Of a DNA stretch of 64,000 nucleotides, positions 11,111-21,606 are shown one piece after another (the first letter of the stretch is position 1; the number at the start of each line of letters is the position of its first letter). Source of the stretch: Cunninghamia lanceolata (lineage: Eukaryota; Streptophyta; Pinopsida; Cupressales; Cupressaceae); contig BSBN01000334.1 in the NCBI GenBank assembly GCA_027924645.1, forward strand, positions 5,828,001 to 5,892,000, read 5' to 3'. A program made the translations under genes and the position numbers. The notes beneath the pieces are model-generated. The model did not search any database. It was not told the DNA's origin and worked only from the letters and a program-made list of their open reading frames with translations.

Positions 11111-12778
11111 CCAGTCCTTGTACTTCTAGACTTTAACAAAATCTTTCAGGTGGAATGTGGTGCCAGTCACATGGCCATTGGAGCAGTACTCAACCAAGAA
11201 CGTAGACCTATTGCATTTTTCAGTGAGAAGCTCCATGATGCTAAAAAGAGGTATTCCTCATATGATTTGGAAATGTATGCTTTAGTCCAGTCACTCAAGA
11301 AATGGAGGCATTACTTGATGCCAAAGGAATTCATAGTATTCATAGATAACCAGGCTCTGAGTTTCATAAACAGCCAGGAAAAGCTGAACCACAGACACAT
11401 GAAATGGGTAGAAACCTTACAAGCGTTTACTTTTACATTGAAGCATAAGAAAGGAGTCAAGAATAAAGTTGCAGATGCTTTGAGCAGGAGAGTTCTAACA
11501 GTCAACCAGATTCAGTTAGAAAGTGTTGGCATTGATTCACTAAAGACCATGTATGAGACTGATGAAGATTTTGGGGAGATATATCATGTATGTACTTCTT
11601 TTGGAGAGAAATATCATGTTGAATTCTCTGAATTTTTGATTCAGGATGGATTGTTGTTCAAAGGTGGATAGTTATGTATTCCAAGGTGTTCTATGAGGTT
11701 AAACATCATTAAGGAGAAACATTGTGGAGCTATGGCAGGTCATTTTGGTCTAGATAAGACTCTTGATCTTGTCCGAAGACATTACTTTTGGCCTAAGTTA
11801 CAATCAGATGTCAGAAAGTTTGTAGAGACATGTGTGATATGTCAGAAAGCTAAAGGCAGGTCGACTAATGCAGGTTTATATCAGCCCTTACCCATTCCTT
11901 CCAGACCATGGGAAAGCATAAGTATGGATTTTGGCTTGGGTTTACCAAGGACAAGGAAAGGGTTTGACAGTGTTTTTGTTGTAGTGGATAGATTCAGCAA
12001 AATGGCACATTTCTTGCCATGCAAAACCACTGTTGATGCTTCATACATTGCTGATTTGTTTTTCAGGGAGATTGTCAGGATCCATGGATTGCCATTGAGC
12101 ATAGTGTCAGATAGGGATGTGAAGTTTATTGGTCACTTCTGGAGAACTCTTTGGAAGAAACTTGGAACAAATTTGTCTTTTTCCTCTGCATATCATCCTC
12201 AAACAGATGGACAGACTGAAGTAGTGAACCGTTCCTTAGAAAATTTGCTTAGATGTTTGACAAAACAACATGGAGAAAAGTGGGATAATATTCTATCTCA
12301 AGCTGAATTTTCCTATAATGATACTGTCAATAGGAGCACAGGGAAATCACCTTTCCAGATAGTTTATGGTATGCATCCAAGAGGAATTTTGGAATTGAGA
12401 GATCTACCTACAGTAGACCTTGTTAGTACAAAAGGAGAAGCTTTTGCAGAAGCCATAAAAGAGGTTCATGATCAAGTCAAGACCCAACTGCAGCAAACCA
12501 CCTTGAAGTATAAGGAATATGCTGATAAAAAGAAGAAGGATGTACAGTTTGATGTTGGAGATTTGGTATGGGTTCATTTGAAGAAGGACAGACTTCCTAA
12601 GGGAAAATATACTAAACTTATGCAGAGAAAAGTTGGACCATGTCAGATCTTGCACAAGCACGGACAGAATGCTTATGAGATACAACTCCCCCCTGATCTT
12701 GGTTTGTCCCCTATATTCAATGTATGCGATTTAACTCCATACAAGTCTTATCTAGATGCAGATCAGGAACTCCTATAG
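11111..12778 (+). pseudogene. chromovirus RNase H and integrase
   Basis: RNase H spans about 11120-11500 with IGAVLNQE, FFSEKL, DNQAL and VADALSRR. Its first catalytic position reads VECGAS, where related elements have VECDAS; the Gly codon is GGT 11159-11161. Integrase follows TAG 11669-11671 (in GG-W-LC context, so Trp to stop). It has the HHCC zinc region (AGHFG through CVICQKAK), the DDE residues in SMDFG, SDRDVKF and TDGQTEVVN, and the GPY-like end around RKVGPCQI. TAG 12776-12778 interrupts the exit from integrase. Confidence 0.94.
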
Positions 12779-13045
12779 GATACAGTCGATGATGACATTC
12801 CCAAGCATGATCCTCCACAGTTGCAGAAGGTTTTGGACACCCGAGTGATCAAACAGACCCGGAACAAATAGTACTTGGAGTATCTAGTCTCTTGGAAGGG
12901 AAAACCTAATTCTGAAGCAGTCTGGATGACTGAAGAGCAGATCCAGAAACATGGTGCAGATCTTCATACTCTCATCTCAAGTGGACTTGAGATTTCTTCT
13001 TCTGGGGAGTATGGTGCAGGAGCACCCCTACAAGACAGGATATAG
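12779..13045 (+). pseudogene. chromovirus integrase C-terminal chromodomain
   Basis: The same frame continues through VLDTRVIKQTRNK, a TAG at 12869-12871, then YLEYLVSWKGKPNSEAVW, the aromatic and acidic pattern of a chromodomain (about 12825-12960). Chromodomains of this position bind modified histone tails and steer integration into heterochromatin. The frame does not stop before the LTR: it reads through the PPT region and ends at TAG 13043-13045, 34 bases into the 3' LTR. Confidence 0.85.
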
Positions 13046-14700
13046 GTCCATTGTCCGCATGACAGGACATTAGTCTATTTTTAGCATGTTTGACTTCATA
13101 ATGTAATAAGGTCCATTGGACCAATGCATATGTATTAGATCAGCCTAGGAGAGTGTGCAGGTAGTTAGAGTTCGTGATCAGGTTGTCTGAGCTGTCCTCT
13201 CCCAGCCGCTTGGAAGCTCCCAGCCACTGGGAATCGAGTTGGTAGTACTCGTAGGATATTGCTATAAATAACCCGGATCAGTTAGGGTTTGATATCATAT
13301 CATATCAGAGAGTAGTAGTTATGTTATGTTGTACTAGTGATTGAGTGAGATCTAGAGATCAGTCCAGACATTGTGAAACATTGTTGTAGAAACAGGACAT
13401 TTGTGTTTCATTTGAATAAGATCTCATCAAATTGCATTATCTGGTTTATCAGCTGTTTATGTTTTGATTTCTGTTCTGGTTACAGGTTAATGGATACTTT
13501 CAACCCTTCCACCGGTTGATTCTGTGAATCAGTGGAATGGTCATGCATATTAGTTTAGGTTGTATTTTAGTTTTCTGTTTATGCATTTCATTGTGTGGGA
13601 GATCGATTGGTAGCATGCTGTGAATCAACCTAGCATCCTCATGTGCTAGGATTTAGGAAGATAAACTGTTAAGTTTTGATCTGAAGGTGATCTGGCCTGA
13701 TCATCATGTTTTCTTTGTAAAATTGTGCGGTTCTGTGAGTTTGCATGCAGCTGACGGATATACAGGGATCTGCATGTGCTTTTCCAGACGGAGTGAATCG
13801 CATCGACATCTATGAGTATATCGCTATCTGGATCGGGTCATGTAGCTGATGAAGACTGTATGTTTCAAATGCATCAGGATGATATAGGTTGGATATATAC
13901 TCAGTGTGTATATCATCGTCAGGATCATCTTTCGGGTGTATCCATCGTCCGCATGTCGCTATCGCATGCAGGAGTGAAAGTTCATTTTTTGGCTAAGGAC
14001 CAGAAAGGTCATCATCAGGATATTGAAAAGATCACCGGATATTCATTATCATGTTGCGGAGGATATAAGTGTCTTATATCCTGTTGACATCATCATCAGG
14101 TGAAAGTGACATCATCGTCATCAGGATATTGCAAATATCACCCTATGCAAGTTTATCCTGCTGTCGCTAAGTGTTTTGGCATCGGCGTAAGGCATCGGCA
14201 TAAAGTTTGATTAACATCATCTGGATGTTTCAATATGACCTGATAAGTCATATCCTGATGATGTTGTTTGAGTAGTCAGATATCGGGGTGACGGAAGCAT
14301 CGAGGGAAAGGTGCTTGAAGTTGTCGTCATCAGGATATATGGGAGGAACTGGATATTTTATATCCTGCTGATGAAGATGATGCTGAACATCATGATGATG
14401 AAGATAGAGTTTGGCGGTAAGATGAACAGTGAACATCAGGAGGATGTTTGCGCTTGCCGAATGTGATGATGCTGCTGACAGGCGAAAGGCGAAAGGCGAT
14501 AAGGAAGTGGACAGTAGTTAGCAGGAGGATATTTCATGCCTCTTTGAAATATGATGATGCTGTCTGTTAGCAAGAAATATGATGATGCTGTTAAGCTGAT
14601 AGGTATTACATACTGCATGTCCAGGATTTTAACATGCTGGTTGTGTTAATGACTCCTCCTTCCCATTTGTAAGCTTCTGTTGCGTTTTTACTCTGCATCA
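13012..14700 (+). repeat. 3' LTR of chromovirus (1689 bp)
   Basis: Same length and ends as the LTR at 6593-8281. The preceding TCTGGGGAGTA (about 13001-13011) is a short candidate polypurine tract and lies inside the pol frame. TATA box TATAAATA at 13263-13270. The mismatches with the 5' LTR are nearly all transitions. Confidence 0.96.
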
Positions 14701-15000
14701 AAATAGAAGATTATATAAATAATATCAGTCACCTAAAGATATAAAAATGTCACAACACACTTGGAGTGCAAATCTAGGTCAAACCCTAGAGCAAATATAG
14801 CAAAAATGTGTAATTTTTCACCAAATTTTTAATACAAGAGCCCAATAAAAAAGTGTTGTGAAGATTTTTAGGAGGGGAAGCAGATAATAGCCTTGATAAA
14901 AGCCAATTACTATAAAAATATTCTTCACAACATGCCTATGGTGCAAATCTAGAGAGTTGATAAGGCCAAATCTAGTGAAAACCAAGATTTTTCAAGCCCT
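14701..15000. repeat. Tandem leader repeats of element M, right block
   Basis: Completes the unit cut at 6592 (14701-14847) and adds one more starting near 14848 (AAAAAGTGTTGTG). The same landmarks recur in order: GTGTTGTG, GCC, TCACAACAYRC, TGCAAATCTAG, then TTTTTCA. Confidence 0.72.
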
Positions 15001-15632
15001 AGGCATGAGATCTTAATGTACAATGATATATGACTGTCTTCAAATCTGATTTATGACAAAAATTAATTCCTCTCAGATCTGAAAATGATTTTCAAACCGT
15101 AAAATGCAAAATGCAAGTGCAAATCTAATGAAAATCAATGAAAAATGCTAGTTTTTGTTGAAATTTTCTATGTAAAAATGCAAATTTTTTAGAGCTAAAT
15201 GCAAATTTACATTAAAATGCAACACTACAGCCAAATGAAAATTTGAATGAGTGTTTAATATTAGTAGAAAAATCTGAAATAAGATTTTACCTACAAACCC
15301 TAGTTTTTGAAATTACTAGGTTATATGAAAAATTCAAAATTTCTAACATAACCCTAGCAAGTTTATGATGAAAATGCAATGCAAGTGATTGAATTTTTGT
15401 AATTTTCTGCAATTTATCTTATATATAATGCGAAAATCAGAAATTTAATGAAATTCCAATTAATTGATGAGAATTTTATGAAAATGCAAACCCTAAAATG
15501 CAATTCTTTTCAAAATTTTCAAATTTTTTATAATTTTTTGAATGCAATAAGATAGAAAATGAAATGAATGTAAATCTAAATAAAAACACTCAGAAAGGTG
15601 CCAAATTCATTTAAAACACGGGTTCACCAAAA
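15001..15632 (-). other. Element M leader, AT-rich part
   Basis: Very AT-rich sequence with many dispersed AAATGCAA-type words and no coding potential. On the minus strand it directly follows the LTR; a possible PBS on that strand is TTGGTGAACCCGTG (RC of about 15617-15630), 2 bases beyond the LTR end. I did not match this to a specific tRNA. Confidence 0.5.
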
Positions 15633-16855
15633 TGTTTATGGTAAAATTAGGACAGGGTTTGATTTGAATGGTTTAAGTGTATCCTCCTTTCACCCTAAAG
15701 CATTCAAGGACCTTAGGTTGAGTAAGACTCTACTATTAGGCCCTTGGTTACTTAGAATGTTGGGAAAATTGGATTGGTGTGGTTTGATTTCTTGATTATG
15801 CCCAATTATGCTCAAAGCCCTAATTATACAAATACGAAAGCAAACAGACGAATATCAGAAAATGTTGCTATAGAAAGATGTAAAATAATAGACAAATGTG
15901 TACCAGTTTCTGAAGTTCAGGAAGCAAAATAATCAGGGACTAATGAGTAGGCGCCCTAGTCCAATGCCATGCTTTTTATTAGGATTTGTGAGCTTTATCT
16001 ACATGTTCCTGCTATCTCAGAGATTCTTCCATTCCAGGATCCAGAGGACTAATGAGCGGGCACCTGAGTATAGGTCCCTATTTTTAGCTGTGGTCTGCAA
16101 TTTTGACACTCTACAATCCTTCTCTGCAACTCCACTTTTCTTGCTTCGTCAACTTGTAACCTGTAATTATGGGAAAATGGGGATGGGGTTGTGGTGTTTA
16201 GAGGCTTGCCTCAGTCTAGTTTGGAGGGACATTCAAGTCTTCCAAACACCATTGTCAAATAGAGAGTGTACCCTTGGAGGACAGAGAGAAAAACCAAATG
16301 ATGAATGCTTACAAACATAAATGATATCACCTTGTAGTGAAGATCTCATGGAAGGAAGAAGCTCTTCATGCCATGAGGAGATGGATACTTAAATCTGCAA
16401 ATACAAACACAAAAATAATGCTCTGCTCTGAAACACAATGAATATCTTGAATACTTTAATCAAAAGAATGCATAAAGTCCACAATAACCCTCTAGTTTAC
16501 AAATGAATACCTAAACATGCTTGTATATGAAACTACAAACATTCCAGCCAAGATTTTTGTAATTGAAACTTACTGTGTTGGCATAGGACCTAAGTAACTG
16601 TCACAAACTGACACTTAAAAATTGGGCCTAACCTAAAATAGTGTAGGACTAGGGTGCAGACACCTAAGTCCTCCCCTCTATTTTGGGTAGGGTCTATATC
16701 AAGTGGTCCTCCTAGGTCCTATTTTCCATGACACTTAGGGGTTTTCTCATTGGGATGCCAAAATAGGATGTAAGATGTCCTAAATGTAGATTAAAGACTC
16801 AGGAGCTAAACCTTAAAAGGGGAAAGTCCCCAAGGGGACATTTTATGACGTTATA
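15633..16855 (-). repeat. 5' LTR of element M (1223 bp)
   Basis: Aligns along its whole length, in reverse orientation, with the LTR at 28863-30075. On the minus strand it starts TATAACGTCAT (TG changed to TA) and ends TTACCATAAACA. A hairpin GTCCCC/GGGGAC lies near its start (16826-16839). The open frames at 15598-15795 and 15898-16320 fall in it and are not conserved as proteins, so I treat them as noise. Confidence 0.8.
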
Positions 16856-17930
16856 GGTAGTAGAAGATTTAACAAGACACTTTAAGAATAATGAGTGTGA
16901 AACTCCTCTTAATGCATTGGAATTCATAGCTAAAACATGTGATGATGACATAGAAAATTATTCCTCCTATGAGGATATACTAACACAAGAGGATGAAATC
17001 ATTGACATAGTTCTTAAACATTACCCTTCCCTCTTTGGAAAATGAAACACCAGTGGATAAATGGCTCCCTCTCAAAAAGGATTCTTCATCAGTGGAAAAA
17101 GACTATTCACATAACAATCATTTGTGCATGAGACCTCTACAAATAATCCATTAGACCTTTCAACTTTGATTGAAAACTCAAGAACCTTCAATGATAAGAC
17201 TATGGATAACTCTACTCTGCCTAACAATACCATACCTTCCTCTCATCTCAATGCTCTCCCTGGCCAAGATGTAGCATTAGTGGATGAGAAAGGGTCTCTC
17301 ACACTAAATCCTCTAGGGATGGATGTTGGGTATAATCAAGAGGAAAACAATGTTAATTCAATCTTCATTAATAGACTTTATAGTAATATTCCTAAGATGA
17401 TTGTGCAGGGGGCACCTAGTGCACCTTCTTGCTTAAAACTAGTAATTACAGTTCAAGATAGACCTCCCAATTACACCTACAAATATGCACTACAAATTTC
17501 TCAACCAAGTCAAGGTGTTCAAATTTATGTGTTACCACAACCACACCATAATGTAATTACTCACACATACAACACTTATGATAACAAGTAAAGTAAGCAA
17601 GCACTGCATGTGCATGTCTCTCTTCCATGTTCTCAACCTATGCTCCCTCCACCACCTCATCTTACTCATAAAAGTGGTCAAGAATATGATCTTGTCGAGT
17701 AGCTTCGCTCTACTCCGGCTAAGATCTCTCTTTGTGATTTGATACAAACATCACCTACATACCATGGAATGCTCCAAGAAGCTTTACAAAAGGTGATTAT
17801 CCCACCTACTACTAAGCCTAATGATGTAAGAACTATATTGGATAGTATGCATGCGACAAAAATGGATATCTCTCTTAACCACATGAATTACCATCAATTG
17901 AAGTTCAAAACCAATATGATCCACTTATGA
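16856..17930 (+). pseudogene. Element P coding remnant upstream of protease
   Basis: Partly open sequence, with its longest open stretch at 17124-17591 (155 codons). Early part reads VVEDLTRHFKNNECETPL; the middle has FVHETSTNNP and QDVALVDEK shared with element M. It is acidic and rich in Asn, Ser and Thr. A shorter stretch at 17739-17930 includes YHGMLQEALQKVIIP just before the protease. No zinc knuckle seen. Probably a gag or gag-protease linker; function unproven. Confidence 0.5.
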
Positions 17931-18454
17931 TCTTTGTCATGATAAATAAAACATTGGTAAAACAAGTTATGATCAACAATGGATCAGCTCTTAATGTTTG
18001 TAGCATTCACCTACTATAGAAAATCAAGGCTGACATATCAAAAATCAAACCAGATAAACATAGCATTCATGGCTTTGATAATCATAGTAGTCAATCAATG
18101 GGTACTATAACCTTACCTATATAGGTGGGTCCTGCGATTATATCTACCTTGATTCATGTCATGCCTAGTTCTTTATCTTACAACATGATTCTTGGTAGAC
18201 CTTGGATTCATGCATTAAGGGTGGTTCCTTATACCCTAAATCAGTCAATCAAATTTGTATTCAAAGATAAACTTCATACTATTTATGGTGACCCTGAACT
18301 AGATAACTATTTACATATTGACATGCAAAAACAAGTTTACAATCATATGAGCTTAAACAATTTACGAGCTAGTTCATCAATGCCTTTTGCCATAAATAGT
18401 ATTGTGTACAACTCTACACCATCGAATGCAGTCTTTGGTGATGATTAGGGCTCA
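17931..18454 (+). pseudogene. Element P aspartic protease
   Basis: Shows the Athila/Tat-type protease pattern: MINNGSALNVC (about 17970-18002), where the usual active site is DNGSALNVC, so the catalytic Asp is Asn here. Further on come SYNMILGRPWIHAL and QSIKFVF (18178-18260). Stops occur at 18016 and 18121. The missing catalytic Asp plus stops make it inactive. Confidence 0.8.
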
Positions 18455-18662
18455 TTGGATTTTAATCCTTGTGGTATAGGGGAATATAAAATTAATAGCC
18501 TTGACACATCAAAATTAGCATCGATCTCATCTAAGAAATCTTTTGAAGCATCTAAGAAACCTAAAGTCTCCTTGGTAAAAAATAAAGAAAATACTCTCAC
18601 TTATACTACAAATTACGAGACCTATGAGGCTTCATTATCCAATAAAGAAATGACATCCCTCT
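18455..18662 (+). pseudogene. Element P coding remnant, cut by C2
   Basis: Lys/Ser-rich open stretch directly after the protease. The C2 insertion at 18663 interrupts it; 18658-18662 (CCTCT) is the target duplication, repeated at 25766-25770. No domain recognised. Confidence 0.45.
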
Positions 18663-19945
18663 TGTTGCAAGTATGAGGTGAACTAGTGTTGTCATTGATG
18701 TCAACATACTCATATTTCTTTGAAGAGAAGGATTGAATAAGCTGTGTGCTAAGGTTATTGAGGAAATCAATCTCAATCAGGAACAGTGAAGAACAGTGAT
18801 GAGAAGAAGGCAAAAGTACTCAATAGGTTGAGTATCAGAGGATGCAGATTAAAGGGTTTGTAGATATGAGTCTTGAGATGTTCTAGTCAAGATTTTAGAG
18901 GTCCACATGAAGATATAAAGAAGTTGTGATCGGTCAAGTAGAACCAGTTCCGGGAGATGCTCCGGAGTGACAGAGTGTTACAAAAAGGTCCGGTGAGATC
19001 CAGAAGTACATTATCCTATTCTGTGGATTGGACAGAGTGTTTGGGATGTCCTTGTGATGTGCCATCTCCATTTGTTCATGATTTGGAGGTCCAAAAGCAC
19101 ATGTTTCAGTATGACAGTGGTGATAGACTGTGTTCTTGAAGTTTCGGATGAAGAAGAGAAGAGATTCTAGTAAGTGGAGGAAGTACGGATGTACCTAGTC
19201 ATTTAGGCAAGCTTGTGAAGGTTCTTGGATCAGGTTGAGGTTGTGTTGTTGGTCTGCATTAGTGTTAGAGCCTAGAATTGGAGATATACTTCTGGATGAA
19301 GATGTTCTTGTTCAGGTTGGCCGACCAGATGGGTTATTTATCTTGCAAATGTTCGTGTGGATGATTGCCAACTTGCGGATGTTCTTGTGGATGATTTCTG
19401 ACTTAGATGATTGTTCCTAAGCTGATGCATTGTAGAAATAAAGGTTTGTGAGTTTATTTTTGTGTGTTATGGTGGAGTGAATGAGTGTGGTATAGCGAAA
19501 GAGCGAAAGGCAGAGTAGGTGTGACTCGAGCTTAAATGGAACTGATCTAGACATGATGAAGATGTCATTCTCTAGTTCAAGTTTTTGATACTTATGATCT
19601 TGTAGACAGTGTGTCTCTTGTAGGGAGTGTGCCTCCTTGTGAGCAGTGTGCTTGGGTAGTGAGCCCTAATTGGCATGTGCCATTCATTTTTCTTATTCTT
19701 CTAACAAAGAATAATCCTTGGGTTAATCACCCCGTGGTTTTTCCCTTAACTGGGTTTTCCATGTCAAAAATCTTGGTGTCTAATGTGTTGATGTTTATCT
19801 GCTCTGGTGTTTATGCTTTCTGCTTTCATGAATGGTTAATTGATATGCTATTAACTAACAAAGAAGTATCAAGTGTTTGAAGTAGAAGCAAGTTTTTGTA
19901 CAATTGATTCACCCCCCCTCTCAGTTGTGTGCCCTAGATCTAACA
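18663..19945 (+). repeat. 5' LTR of C2 (1283 bp)
   Basis: Begins TGTTGCAAGTATGAGG and ends GATCTAACA. The TATA box position reads TAGAAATA (19433-19440), whereas the 3' LTR has TATAAATA. The conserved copia block (GGTTTTTCCC, TTTTCCATGTC) is near 19735-19765 and the C-rich run ACCCCCCCTCTCAGTTG near 19911. Confidence 0.96.
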
Positions 19946-19947
19946 AT

Positions 19948-19960
19948 TGGTATCAGAGCC
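19948..19960 (+). other. Primer binding site, C2
   Basis: TGGTATCAGAGCC, two bases after the 5' LTR, is the standard initiator-Met-tRNA complement of plant copia elements. Minus-strand DNA synthesis would start here. Confidence 0.92.
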
Positions 19961-20002
19961 AAGTTCCTCTGAAAGGAGCTTAACCGCTTGAGGAGATATA
20001 GG

Positions 20003-21030
20003 ATGTCATCATACAAGAAGGATAGTCTGAAGTTTGATGGAACCAACTTCTCGCTCTGGAAAGGTCGCATGAGATGTCACTTGGAGTGTATGGGAAAAGC
20101 TTACTTGTCCATGGTCACAAAAGCATATACACCTCCACAGGGTGGTCTGACAACTCTGAATGAAATCACAGATGCTGAAAATAATCTATGGATGAAAGAA
20201 ACTCTTCTAAGCACATTGAATGACTCAGAACTCTCAAATGTTATTGACTTACCAACTGCATATGAGATCTAGGTTAAATTGGAACTTCTGCATGAAGGAG
20301 ATGAGTTTGTGAAGAGCGCAAGGTTGCAAAGTCTGAAAGGAAAATTTGAAAGATTGAAGATGAGAGATGATGAAAATATCACTACCTTTACGCCAAGAGT
20401 AAATGAGCTAGTGTGTGGAATCAGGAATGTTGGTGGAGTTCTGGATGAAAATGAGATTGTTTGCAAACTTCTCAAATCCCTTCTTGCTGCCTACAAAATC
20501 AAGGTTGCTACCATTGATGAATTCAGAGCCCATACAATTGTCACAAGAGAGCAATTGGCTAGCAAACTGGCTGCATTTGAAATGACCGAGTTGTGAGATG
20601 ATCATCCCAAGACTGAATCTACATTCAAAGCCAGTGCCTATGTGAAAGGCAAACAAAGATTTGATCCGAGAGAAAACTCTTCAAGGAAGCTATCATGGTA
20701 TGATCAAGCAAGGAAAGACATGGAAGAGGAAGAAGCAGAAACAACTCATCTTGAAGCCCTCATTGCAAAAAGACTACCAAGAGGATCCAGTAAGTATGAA
20801 GGAAAGTTACCTTTTAAATGCTTCAACTATAGTAAGATTGGTCATTTTGCCTCAAGATGTCTAGAAAGAACTGCAAGGTCAAATTCTAACAGACAAAGGT
20901 TCCAAAAGAATTGTTATTATGTTCATGAAGAAGATGATAATGAAGGTGTAACAGATGATGAATCAGAGATAGGAAACAGATCCAGAAATGAATGGGTGTT
21001 TATTGCCATCAAGGAAGAAGATCCAATATC
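20003..21030 (+). pseudogene. copia gag, C2
   Basis: Starts at ATG 20003 (MSSYKKDSLKFDGTNFSLW), the usual opening of copia gag; the upstream in-frame ATG at 19988 is less likely because this motif marks the N-terminus. The UBN2-type gag region runs to about 20590 (LLKSLLAAYKIK, KLAAFEM). The zinc knuckle reads CFNYSKIGHFASRC: the second Cys is Tyr (TAT 20828-20830), while C1 keeps Cys. Stops at 20270-20272 and 20594-20596. Confidence 0.9.
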
Positions 21031-21606
21031 CTCTGAATCTGTCAATCATAAGGTTGTGGAAAGAGCTTTGGCTGCACAAGTTGAAGAAAAGGATGATTGG
21101 GTTATTGATAGTGGATGTTCTCACCATATGACAGGTGACAAGAACAAGTTCTTTGATTTGGAAAGGTATGAAGGAGGAATGGTAAAATTTGGTGATAATT
21201 TTGCTGGCAGAATCAGAGGTAGGGAACTATTTCTTTTGATGGAAAGAGCAAAACCGGTAATGTACTATATGTTGAAGGATTGAAACACAATCTTCTCAGT
21301 GTTGGTCAGTTGGTGGACAAAGGCTATGATCTTCGGTTCAAGAACGGAAGATGTAGGATCTTTGGAAGCTCTGGAACTGAGATTGCATTTGATACTCAAA
21401 CAAAAGGTAATATCTTCCATCTAGTTGGTTCTGACAAAAGTTGTTTGTTTGTTCAAGTTGATTAGAGTTGGTTATGGCATAGAAGGATGTGTCATGTGAA
21501 TTTTGATAACATCATCAAGATAAGCAATACTCAGGCTGTAAGAGATATTCCAAAATTGGTGAAACCTACAAATAGTTTGTGCAAAGAATGTCAGCTAGGT
21601 AAATAG
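21031..21606 (+). pseudogene. copia protease and pre-integrase zinc domain, C2
   Basis: The active site DSGC is at 21107-21118 with HHMTGD after it. A one-base deletion near 21222 (GGTAGGGAACT against GGTAGAGGAACT in C1) shifts the frame; this is the only coding frameshift seen between the two copies. Downstream come the LRFKNGRCRIF region and WLWHRRMCH. Stops follow at 21463 (Gln in C1) and 21604. Confidence 0.88.

Larger units (their letters stand above)
6593..14700 (+). mobile_element. Ty3/gypsy chromovirus, complete with two LTRs
   Basis: An 8108-bp element with two 1689-bp LTRs, PBS, gag, protease, RT, RNase H, integrase and a C-terminal chromodomain, in gypsy order. All coding sequence is in one frame from 8336 to 13045 with five stops and no frameshift. 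Target site: GAATA (6588-6592) against AAATA (14701-14705), a 5-bp duplication with one mismatch. Hand comparison of the LTRs gives about 34 substitutions and no indel (about 2%), so this is the youngest insertion datable here. It interrupts the leader array of element M. Confidence 0.97.
5206..16855 (-). mobile_element. Minus-strand gypsy-like element M, split by C1 and the chromovirus
   Basis: Read on the minus strand: 5' LTR (16855-15633), AT-rich leader with a tandem array (15632-14701 continuing at 6592-6201), then coding sequence (6078-5206) cut by C1. The chromovirus at 6593-14700 lies inside the leader. The rest of M, including its 3' LTR, should lie left of the window. Its LTR and a piece of its coding region resemble element P (16856-30075) on the opposite strand. 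The arrangement is inferred from orientation and matching repeats; no target duplication can be checked at the far end. Confidence 0.65.

Noticed and set aside
15598..16320. Open frames of 65 and 140 codons
   Set aside because: They lie inside the element M LTR on the antisense strand; the aligned P LTR does not keep them.
19948..19960. Fragment of a tRNA gene
   Set aside because: It is a primer binding site only 13 bp long next to an LTR; no cloverleaf around it.
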